Source: an uncultured Helcococcus sp. (lineage in GTDB: Bacteria > Bacillota > Clostridia > Tissierellales > Peptoniphilaceae). Taken from it: a stretch of 7,712 bases of DNA. The notes beneath the pieces were generated by a model. The model made no database searches, was not told the DNA's origin, and saw only the letters and a program-made list of their open reading frames with translations. How positions within the stretch are numbered: position 1 is the first letter of the stretch; each line of letters begins with the position of its first letter. The DNA lies in the NCBI GenBank assembly GCA_947253305.1, contig CAMXYZ010000047.1:1-7712 (forward strand). The letters are read 5' to 3'. This document shows positions 1 through 6,102 of this stretch, piece by piece. The position numbers and the translations under genes are program-made.

Positions 1-46
1 TACACGTAAGGAGTCGTCGGCAGCGTCAGATGTGTATAAGAGACAG
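1..46 (+). other. Untrimmed Illumina Nextera i5 adapter (sequencing artefact)
   Basis: This is not genomic DNA. Bases 1-5 (TACAC) fit the 3' end of the P5 oligo. Bases 6-13 (GTAAGGAG) sit where the i5 index belongs and match an i5 index I recall from the Nextera set. Bases 14-27 (TCGTCGGCAGCGTC) are the Nextera Read 1 tail. Bases 28-46 are the 19-bp Tn5 mosaic end, finishing in AGAGACAG. The parts are contiguous and in library order, which excludes a natural Tn5/IS50 end. The segment is also visibly more GC-rich than what follows. Genomic sequence should be taken to start at base 47. Confidence 0.98.
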
Positions 47-475
47 GTAGATAAGATTCAATCTATCGATACTCACGATATTGATAGATCACAAATTAAA
101 AATAGTAGACAGATACCTGTTAATTTGAGTCTACCTTCTGATATTAGTCTTGTAAATCCGGATCTTTCATATATTGTTGATGTGGAAGTATCAGAAAAGG
201 CTAAAAAAGAAGTGAAAATACCAGCGAACAAAGTGGAGGTATTAGTAAGCGATGATAATTCTGCAAGTATAAATACTCCAGAAATAGTATTAGTAATATT
301 TGATTATCCGAATGAATTACAAAAAATTGCAGATACTGATATTAAATTGAGTATTGATGCTACACAGGAAGGTCCTGGTACTAAAACATATGTACCTAAA
401 GTATATGTAAAGAATGAAGAATTAGATAAGAGCAAAATTGAGAAAGTAACTGCAGTGTCAGTTACTATAAAGTAA
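47..475 (+). CDS. YbbR/CdaR-like domain protein, C-terminal fragment (5' partial)
   Basis: Only the last 142 residues are present and the 5' end is lost at the contig edge. An upstream GTG at 32 lies inside the adapter, so the first five residues it would give (MYKRQ) are artificial. The fragment shows two YbbR-like beta-rich units. Residues 1-65 contain a run like 'IDRSQIK...IPVNLSLPSDISLVNP', the usual end of a YbbR repeat. Residues about 66-142 form a last repeat, with an 'IKLSIDA' strand, a 'GPGTKTYVPKVYV' stretch and the closing strand 'VTAVSVTIK'. YbbR repeats are typical of CdaR, the membrane-anchored extracytoplasmic regulator of the diadenylate cyclase CdaA. The N-terminal membrane anchor and any cdaA gene would lie upstream, outside the window. 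It ends 13 nt before gltX and is probably cotranscribed with it. Family assignment rests on pattern recognition; the CdaR role is inference. Confidence 0.72.
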   Translation, partial: VDKIQSIDTHDIDRSQIKNSRQIPVNLSLPSDISLVNPDLSYIVDVEVSEKAKKEVKIPANKVEVLVSDDNSASINTPEIVLVIFDYPNELQKIADTDIKLSIDATQEGPGTKTYVPKVYVKNEELDKSKIEKVTAVSVTIK

Positions 476-488
476 TATTGGAGGAAGA

Positions 489-1964
489 ATGAGTGATGTA
501 AGAGTTAGATTTGCACCTAGTCCAACAGGATATGTGCATATCGGTGGTATTAGAACAGCATTATATAATTATCTATTTGCAAGACATGAAGGTGGAAAAT
601 TCATACTTCGTATAGAAGATACAGATAGAACAAGATTTGTCGAAGGTGCTCTAGAAAACTTAATTAAAGTTCTTGATTGGGCAGGTCTTGATTACGATGA
701 AGGTGTATTTTTAGAAGATGGAAAGATTGTAGAAAAGGGTGAATACGGCCCATATATTCAATCGGAAAGGGTTAAAAAAGGAATATATGATAAATATATC
801 CAAAAATTATTAGATGAAGACAAAGCATATTATTGCTTCTGTACTCCAGAAAGATTGGCTCATCTAAGAGAACAGCAAAAAGCTGATGGTAAAATGCCAA
901 AATATGATGGACTATGTAGAGGAATTTCCAAAGAAGAAGCTCTAAAAAGAGTTGAAAATGGTGAAGAATATGTAATAAGAATGAAATTGCCTGCAGATAG
1001 AGATATTGAATTTAATGATTTAATCAAGGGTAATCTTTCAATCAATACTAATGATATGGACGATCAAGTTCTTATCAAATCTGACGGATTCCCAACATAT
1101 CATTTTGCAGTAGTAGTAGATGACCATTTAATGAAGATAACTCATATCGTAAGAGGTGATGAATGGGTATCATCAACTCCAAAGCATGTTTATCTATATG
1201 AAGCATTTGGTTGGGAAAAGCCAACTTATGTGCATCTTCCAACAGTATTGGGTAAGGATAAGAAAAAATTATCCAAGAGAAATGCCGATGTTGCGGTTGA
1301 AGACTTTAGAAAGAAAGGCTATCTAAGAGATGGTCTAATTAACTATATTGCATTGGTTGGTTGGTCACCAGAGACAAATCAAGAAATATTATCTCATGAT
1401 GAATTAATCGAACAATTCTCATTTGAAAGAGTATCAAGATCAGGTGGTGTATTTGATGAAGCTAAACTTGATTGGGTAAACTCCCATTATATTAAAGATT
1501 TAAGTAATGAAGAATTAGCAGCAGAAATTAAACCTTATCTAATTGATGCGGGATATATTAATGAGGATGTAGATAATCATGTGATTGAAGAAATTGCTCA
1601 TACATTCAAAACTTCATTAGATAAATTCTCAGAGATTGTAGAAAAGACAGATTTCATTTTCAAAGATTATAGTGAAAATGAATTTTATGAAGAAGTAAAA
1701 GAAAATATTTCTAATGAAGATGCTAAAAAAGTACTTAAAGAAATGAAGAATATTGTTGAAGCTGAAGGAATGGATGAAGAATTAGCTAAGACAATAATGA
1801 AGAAGATTCAAAAGGAAACTGGAGTAAAAGGAAAGTCACTATTCTTCCCAGTTAGATCTGCACTTACAGGGGCAGAACATGGGCCAGAAATGGTGAATGT
1901 TTTCTTAATACTTGGTAAAGAAGGAATATTAGATAGATTAAATTATGTATTAGAGAATTTTTAA
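489..1964 (+). CDS. gltX: Glutamyl-tRNA synthetase (GluRS)
   Basis: Class I aminoacyl-tRNA synthetase that charges tRNA-Glu with glutamate in the cytoplasm. The N-terminal Rossmann catalytic domain has the 'FAPSPTGYVHIGG' signature at residues 8-20 (HIGG 17-20) and 'RIEDTDRTR' at 41-49. The second ATP-binding motif is KLSKR at 260-264, the GluRS form of KMSKS. Cys116, Cys118 and Cys143 lie in the acceptor-binding insertion where bacterial GluRS may hold zinc. A helical anticodon-binding domain fills the C-terminal third and contains 'FFPVRSALTG' (452-461). At 491 residues it is full length. The ATG at 489 is preceded by a strong GGAGG site at about 480-484. In many Bacillota lacking GlnRS this enzyme also mischarges tRNA-Gln for repair by GatCAB; that cannot be judged here. 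The gene sits between the YbbR-like gene and cysS in one apparent operon. Confidence 0.98.
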   Translation: MSDVRVRFAPSPTGYVHIGGIRTALYNYLFARHEGGKFILRIEDTDRTRFVEGALENLIKVLDWAGLDYDEGVFLEDGKIVEKGEYGPYIQSERVKKGIYDKYIQKLLDEDKAYYCFCTPERLAHLREQQKADGKMPKYDGLCRGISKEEALKRVENGEEYVIRMKLPADRDIEFNDLIKGNLSINTNDMDDQVLIKSDGFPTYHFAVVVDDHLMKITHIVRGDEWVSSTPKHVYLYEAFGWEKPTYVHLPTVLGKDKKKLSKRNADVAVEDFRKKGYLRDGLINYIALVGWSPETNQEILSHDELIEQFSFERVSRSGGVFDEAKLDWVNSHYIKDLSNEELAAEIKPYLIDAGYINEDVDNHVIEEIAHTFKTSLDKFSEIVEKTDFIFKDYSENEFYEEVKENISNEDAKKVLKEMKNIVEAEGMDEELAKTIMKKIQKETGVKGKSLFFPVRSALTGAEHGPEMVNVFLILGKEGILDRLNYVLENF

Positions 1965-1965
1965 T

Positions 1966-3354
1966 ATGAAAGTATATAATACGCTAAGTAGACAAAAAGA
2001 AGAATTTAAAACAATTGAAAAAAATAAAGTCAAGATGTATGTTTGTGGACCTACTGTTTACAATTATATCCACATTGGTAATGCGAGACCTGTAGTCTTT
2101 TTTGATACAGTTAGAAGATATCTTGAGTATAAAGGCTATGATGTTAGTTTTGTAATGAATCTTACAGATATTGACGATAAGATAATAGATAAGGCTATTG
2201 AGGAAGGGGTAGATTTCAAGGAAATTACCAAGAAGTATACTAAGGCTTATCTCGATAATATTAAGGATTTGAATGTCGATGTAGATAAGATTATAAAGCC
2301 AAGGGCGACTCATTATATTAATCAAATGATTGATTTTATAGAAGGCCTTGAAGATATCAATGCAGCTTATGATACGAAAGACACAGTTTATTTTAATGTT
2401 AAAAAAGCTAAAGATTATGGAAAATTATCGAGAAAAAATCTTGACGAATTAGAATTAGGTGCGAGAGTAGAATCTTCACAAGAGAAAAAATCTCCGGAGG
2501 ATTTTGCACTCTGGAAAAAACAAAAATCTCCAGATGAGCCTGCATGGGATAGTCCATGGGGTAAGGGAAGACCTGGATGGCATCTAGAATGTTCTACAAT
2601 GTGTAAAGAAGTATTAGGAGAGACTATTGATATACATGGTGGTGGTGAAGATTTGCAATTTCCACATCACGAAAATGAGATAGCTCAATCTGAAACTCTT
2701 AATCATGAGACACTCGCTAATTATTGGATGCATAATGCGATGATTACAATTGATAAGGATAAGATGAGTAAGTCAAAGAATAATTTCTTTACACTTCATG
2801 ATATCGAAAAAGAATATGATTTAATAATCATTAGAATGTGGCTACTATCCGGTCATTATAGAACACCTATTGATTTTTCAAAAGATAATATAGAAGCGAT
2901 TAAAAATGGATATAAGAGGCTTGAAAATTCTTTAGAAGATTTAGAGAGATATATTTCATTATCAGAAAACAAAGATACAAAACAAGAATTTAGTGAAGAA
3001 CTCGATTCATATTTGAAGAAATTTGAAGTTAATATGGATGATGATTTTAATACTTCAAATGCTCTTTCAAGCTTATTTGATTTTGCTAAATTTATTAATA
3101 CAAATATGGATGAAAATTCTAATACTAAAGATTTGAAGCATGCTAAAAAAGTATTCGATATTATGCTTGATATATTAGGTATTAAATTTAATAAAGAAAT
3201 ATTAGAATCAGAAATCGAAAAATTGATTGAGGAAAGATATATTGCGAGACAGAACAAAGACTTCGCAAGAGCTGATGAGATTAGAGATATGCTCAAGGCA
3301 AGAGGTATAGAATTAAAAGATACTAGAGCTGGTACAAGCTGGAGTAAAATATAG
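1966..3354 (+). CDS. cysS: Cysteinyl-tRNA synthetase (CysRS)
   Basis: Class I synthetase that charges tRNA-Cys with cysteine. All key elements are visible: 'MYVCGPTVYNYIHIGNARP' near the N-terminus with HIGN at 36-39, and KMSKS at 266-270. The four zinc ligands expected from the E. coli enzyme are at Cys27, Cys209, His234 and Glu238, the last three in 'GWHLECSTM' and 'FPHHENEIA'. A helical DALR-type region and a C-terminal 'ARADEIRDMLKARGIEL' segment (434-450) complete it. At 462 residues it matches the usual length. The ATG lies 1 nt after the gltX stop and has no clear Shine-Dalgarno site (upstream is TAGAGAATTTTTA), so translation is probably coupled to gltX. There is no T-box leader before it and no cysE between it and gltX. 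A tRNA-Cys gene lies 0.8 kb downstream on the other strand. Confidence 0.98.
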   Translation: MKVYNTLSRQKEEFKTIEKNKVKMYVCGPTVYNYIHIGNARPVVFFDTVRRYLEYKGYDVSFVMNLTDIDDKIIDKAIEEGVDFKEITKKYTKAYLDNIKDLNVDVDKIIKPRATHYINQMIDFIEGLEDINAAYDTKDTVYFNVKKAKDYGKLSRKNLDELELGARVESSQEKKSPEDFALWKKQKSPDEPAWDSPWGKGRPGWHLECSTMCKEVLGETIDIHGGGEDLQFPHHENEIAQSETLNHETLANYWMHNAMITIDKDKMSKSKNNFFTLHDIEKEYDLIIIRMWLLSGHYRTPIDFSKDNIEAIKNGYKRLENSLEDLERYISLSENKDTKQEFSEELDSYLKKFEVNMDDDFNTSNALSSLFDFAKFINTNMDENSNTKDLKHAKKVFDIMLDILGIKFNKEILESEIEKLIEERYIARQNKDFARADEIRDMLKARGIELKDTRAGTSWSKI

Positions 3355-3367
3355 TTAAAGGATTAAT

Positions 3368-4114
3368 ATGTCAGATTTTATTATTGGAAGAAATTCGATA
3401 TTAGAATATTTAGAAAATACTGATGGTGCTAAAAGTCTATTAGTTCAAAAAGGCGATAATAAGGGGATTGTCAATAAGATTATTGATATTGCTAATAAGA
3501 AAAATATCCCTATTAAATATGTAGATAAGAAATTGCTCGATAAGAAGAGTGATTATTCAAGTCATCAAGGAGTATTTTTAGAAATTGAAGAATATAAATA
3601 TTTTAATCTAGAAGAGATTATTGAATATGGTAATCAGAAAGATCGTGATCCTTTAATTATAATACTTGATGGAATCACAGATCCACACAATTTAGGTGCG
3701 ATTATTAGAACTGCAGAGGCTGCGGGTGCGACAGGAGTTATAATTCCAAAGCATAGGGCAGCTTCAGTAAATCACACAGTTCACAAGACTTCGGCAGGTG
3801 CTACCACCTATATGAGGATTGCTATGGTAACAAATATAAATAATTCCATAGATGAATTAAAAGATAATGGGTATTGGATATATGGTGCAGATGGTCACAC
3901 TGACAAAGAATATACTTCACTTGATTATACAGGTTCAGTAGGACTTGTTATAGGAAATGAAGGAAAGGGTATATCTAGATTAACTAAGGAAAAATGTGAT
4001 GAATTGATAAAGATTCCAATGTATGGAAAGACAGAGTCATTAAATGCATCGACTTCTGCAGCAATATTAATATATGGTGTTATTGATAACAGAAGAAGAA
4101 ATAGTGAGAAGTAA
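3368..4114 (+). CDS. rlmB: 23S rRNA 2'-O-methyltransferase RlmB (SpoU/TrmH family)
   Basis: SAM-dependent SPOUT methyltransferase; RlmB methylates the 2'-OH of G2251 (E. coli numbering) in the 23S rRNA P-loop. Residues about 3-75 form the small L30e-like substrate-binding domain ('FIIGRNSILEYLE' start). The knotted catalytic domain follows, with motif 1 'DPHNLGAIIRTAEAAG' (105-120; Asn108, Arg114), motif 2 'LVIGNEGKGIS' (193-203; Glu198) and motif 3 'IPMYGKTESLNAST' (216-229; Ser224, Asn226). The length of 248 residues is normal. The ATG follows cysS by 13 nt, with AAAGGA at 3357-3362 as ribosome binding site. In Bacillus mrnC lies between cysS and rlmB; here it is absent. The family is certain. 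The exact target could also be another 23S site or a TrmH-like tRNA position, but position after cysS favours RlmB. Confidence 0.93.
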   Translation: MSDFIIGRNSILEYLENTDGAKSLLVQKGDNKGIVNKIIDIANKKNIPIKYVDKKLLDKKSDYSSHQGVFLEIEEYKYFNLEEIIEYGNQKDRDPLIIILDGITDPHNLGAIIRTAEAAGATGVIIPKHRAASVNHTVHKTSAGATTYMRIAMVTNINNSIDELKDNGYWIYGADGHTDKEYTSLDYTGSVGLVIGNEGKGISRLTKEKCDELIKIPMYGKTESLNASTSAAILIYGVIDNRRRNSEK

Positions 4115-4138
4115 TATATACTTCTCCAATTTTTTATT
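4106..4138 (+). terminator. Intrinsic terminator of the gltX-cysS-rlmB run, overlapping the rlmB stop
   Basis: An 8-bp perfect stem, GAGAAGTA (4106-4113) with TACTTCTC (4119-4126), encloses a 5-nt ATATA loop. It is followed by CAA and a T-run (4130-4135), then ATT. The left arm contains the last sense codons and two bases of the rlmB TAA stop (4112-4114), so a terminating ribosome would cover part of the hairpin. The stem is modest in GC but well placed. Confidence 0.8.
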
Positions 4139-4139
4139 C

Positions 4140-4174
4140 CAAATAAAAAAAGTATAGTTTAATAACTATACTTT
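4140..4174 (-). terminator. Intrinsic terminator of tRNA-Cys
   Basis: Read on the minus strand, AAAGTATAG (4174-4166) pairs with CTATACTTT (4157-4149). Two more A-T pairs across the loop leave a 4-nt loop. The right arm runs into a long U-tract formed by the complement of the A-run at 4145-4151, with further U beyond. The hairpin begins only a few bases past the tRNA CCA end, so it serves as the tRNA terminator. It faces the rlmB terminator, giving a convergent pair. Confidence 0.82.
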
Positions 4175-4177
4175 GAT

Positions 4178-4251
4178 TGGAGGCGGCAACCGGATTTGAA
4201 CCGGTGATAAAGGTGTTGCAGACCTGTGCCTTACCACTTGGCTATGCCGCC
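4178..4251 (-). tRNA. tRNA-Cys (anticodon GCA)
   Basis: The minus strand folds into a complete 74-nt cloverleaf with encoded CCA. The acceptor stem pairs GGCGGCA (4251-4245) with TGCCGCC (4188-4182), followed by discriminator U73 (4181) and CCA (4180-4178). The D arm is GCC/GGC. The anticodon loop is CTGCAAC with GCA at 4219-4217. The T arm is ACCGG-TTCAAAT-CCGGT. U73 and the GCA anticodon are the main CysRS identity elements. The anticodon stem has only four Watson-Crick pairs, because positions 27 and 43 are C and U. It is a single tRNA with its own promoter and terminator, next to the operon that encodes its synthetase. Confidence 0.97.
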
Positions 4252-4268
4252 ATAAAGACTACCTATTA

Positions 4269-4296
4269 ATTATAACAGAACCAGATATTTTTTCAA
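4269..4296 (-). promoter_or_regulatory. Sigma-A type promoter for tRNA-Cys
   Basis: On the minus strand, a -35 box TTGAAA (4296-4291) is followed by a 16-nt spacer and a perfect -10 box TATAAT (4274-4269). The -10 is preceded by TG one base upstream (TGTTATAAT), making an extended -10. Transcription would start near 4262, about ten bases before the mature tRNA 5' end. The spacing and strength fit a stable-RNA promoter. Confidence 0.85.
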
Positions 4297-4322
4297 GGAA
4301 TAAATATATCAAACTTTAGAAC

Positions 4323-4335
4323 GAGGGAAGGGGGG
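4323..4335 (+). promoter_or_regulatory. G-rich ribosome binding region of the first ABC gene
   Basis: The bases GAGGGAAGGGGGG lie 3 nt before the ATG at 4339. GAGGG at 4323-4327 is the better spaced Shine-Dalgarno candidate, while the G6 run (4330-4335) is very close to the start codon. Such a G-run stands out in this AT-rich sequence. I see no convincing forward sigma-A promoter in 4252-4322, so the start of the ABC transcript is not located. Confidence 0.6.
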
Positions 4336-4338
4336 TAA

Positions 4339-6102
4339 ATGTTTAGATTATTTAAGAGATTAGAAAAAAAACAATTTTTTCTGGTATTCATAGTTGCAGT
4401 GCTTGTATTTATCCAAGTATGGCTAGAATTAAGGATACCTGAATATATGGCAGCTGTTACAAGACTTGTGCAGACTCCAGGCTCACAATTGTCAGATATA
4501 TGGACAAATGGATTATATATGCTTTTATTTGCAATTATCTCTATGATTATAGCAATACTAACAGGATATTTAATTTCTTATATAGCTTCAAAATTATCAT
4601 TTAATTTAAGAAAATCTCTATTTGAAAAAGTTTCAAGATTTTCGCAGACAGATATTAACAAGTTTTCTACTTCAAGTTTAATTACTAGAAGTACTAATGA
4701 TATTACTCAAGTTGAGATGTTCATAAGTATGGGGTTGATGGTAATTTTAAGATCACCTTTAATGGCTATATGGGCAATTACCAAAATTATCGGTAAAGGA
4801 TATCAGTGGACTATTGCCACAGCAGTTGCTCTATTAATCATGCTTTTATTTATCCTATTTTTAGTTATTAAGGTTGTGCCTAAATTTAAGATAATTCAAA
4901 GACTTACTGATAAATTAAATAGTGTATCTAGAGAGAATTTATCAGGTATAAGAGTTGTTAGAGCTTTTAATGCTGAAGACTATCAAGAAGAAAAAACATT
5001 AAAAGTTAATGAGGAATTAACAGCAACACAAAAATTCACACAAAAATCATTTGCAATTATGCAGCCACTAATTATGACATTGATGTATACACTCACTCTT
5101 TCAATTTATTTAATTGGTGCGGCATTAATTCAAGATGCAATTTTTTCAGAAAAAATTGAAATATTTGGAAATATGATAGTATTTTCATCTTATGCAATGC
5201 AAGTTATTATGTCATTTTTAATGGTTGCATTTATGCTTATATTCATTTCTAGAGGACAAGTTTCTGCAGAGCGTATAAATAATGTTCTAGACACAGAATC
5301 AACTTTAAGAGATGGTAATTTTGACAGAAATACAGATATCGAAGGTGAAGTAGAGTTTAGGAATGTATCATTTAGTTATCCTGGTGCTAAAGAGCCGGTA
5401 TTACATAATATTTCCTTTAAAGCAAATAAGGGAGATACTATTGCTTTTATTGGTGCAACAGGTTCAGGTAAGACTACACTGATTAATCTAATATTGAGAT
5501 TTTTTGATGCTACAGAGGGGCAAGTGCTAGTGGATGGTGTAGATGTTAAAGACTATAAAATGGATGCACTTTATGAAAAGCTTGGATATGTATCACAAAA
5601 AGCTGTAATGTTTAATCTTTCTGTTAAGGACAATATTGCCTTTGGTAAAGCAAAAGAAGAAATTTCTCATGAAGATGTAATAGATGCAATAGAAGTTGCT
5701 CAAGCTAAAGACTTTATTGAAAAGATGGATGAAAAAGAAGATTCTATGATTGAGCGTGGTGGTACAAATATATCTGGTGGACAAAAACAGAGAATTTCAA
5801 TTGCAAGAGCTGTTGCCAGAAAACCAGAAATATTTATATTCGACGATTCATTTTCAGCACTTGATTTTAAAACTGAATCAAATTTAAGACAAAAACTAGA
5901 TGAATACACAAAAGATGCAACTTCACTTGTTGTAGCTTCTAGAGTTGGATCAGTTCTAAATGCAGATAAAATAGTCGTATTAAATGAAGGTAAAGTTGAA
6001 TGTATTGGAAATAATAAAGAATTAATTAAAAATTGTGATTTCTACAGACAAATAGCTTTATCACAATTATCAGAGGAGGAAATCAATGAGTCAATCAAAT
6101 AA
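4339..6102 (+). CDS. ABC exporter half-transporter with degenerate ATPase site (BmrC/TM287-like)
   Basis: A 587-residue half-transporter with a membrane domain fused to an ATPase domain, acting in the cytoplasmic membrane. Six likely membrane helices fall at about 12-31, 59-84, 130-150, 156-180, 239-264 and 277-304. The ATPase domain has Walker A 'GATGSGKT' (372-379), Q-loop Gln420, signature 'ISGGQ' (478-482) and Walker B 'IFIFDD' (498-503). Two catalytic residues depart from consensus: Asp503 stands where the catalytic Glu belongs, and Ser534 in 'VVASRVGSV' stands where the switch His belongs. This is the pattern of the degenerate half of heterodimeric exporters such as BmrCD and TM287/288. 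Its last 17 nt overlap the next ABC gene, which supports a heterodimer. The substrate is unknown; multidrug or lipid-like compounds are typical for the family. The start follows a G-rich ribosome binding region. Confidence 0.93.
   Translation: MFRLFKRLEKKQFFLVFIVAVLVFIQVWLELRIPEYMAAVTRLVQTPGSQLSDIWTNGLYMLLFAIISMIIAILTGYLISYIASKLSFNLRKSLFEKVSRFSQTDINKFSTSSLITRSTNDITQVEMFISMGLMVILRSPLMAIWAITKIIGKGYQWTIATAVALLIMLLFILFLVIKVVPKFKIIQRLTDKLNSVSRENLSGIRVVRAFNAEDYQEEKTLKVNEELTATQKFTQKSFAIMQPLIMTLMYTLTLSIYLIGAALIQDAIFSEKIEIFGNMIVFSSYAMQVIMSFLMVAFMLIFISRGQVSAERINNVLDTESTLRDGNFDRNTDIEGEVEFRNVSFSYPGAKEPVLHNISFKANKGDTIAFIGATGSGKTTLINLILRFFDATEGQVLVDGVDVKDYKMDALYEKLGYVSQKAVMFNLSVKDNIAFGKAKEEISHEDVIDAIEVAQAKDFIEKMDEKEDSMIERGGTNISGGQKQRISIARAVARKPEIFIFDDSFSALDFKTESNLRQKLDEYTKDATSLVVASRVGSVLNADKIVVLNEGKVECIGNNKELIKNCDFYRQIALSQLSEEEINESIK

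Noticed and set aside
28..46. A natural Tn5/IS50 mosaic or outside end
   Set aside because: It is joined to the Nextera Read 1 tail, an index and P5 bases in library order, so it is a reagent sequence.
476..488. T-box or other leader control of gltX or cysS
   Set aside because: Only 13 nt separate the YbbR-like gene from gltX and 1 nt separates gltX from cysS, leaving no room for a T-box. Any leader would be upstream of the window.
2856..3296. Antisense open frame of 146 codons inside cysS
   Set aside because: It lies wholly opposite a well-conserved CysRS coding region, has low-complexity Ser/Leu-rich content and no ribosome binding site or recognisable domain. The same reasoning excludes the shorter antisense frames in gltX, cysS and the first ABC gene.
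4252..4322. A forward promoter for the ABC genes
   Set aside because: Several AT-rich -10-like hexamers such as TATATC (4305-4310) are present, but none has a plausible -35 box at 16-18 nt. The only well-formed promoter here faces the tRNA.
6086..6102. A frameshift splitting one ABC gene in two
   Set aside because: Each side has its own complete membrane domain and ATPase start, and the second has its own strong ribosome binding site. The overlap is normal for paired half-transporters.
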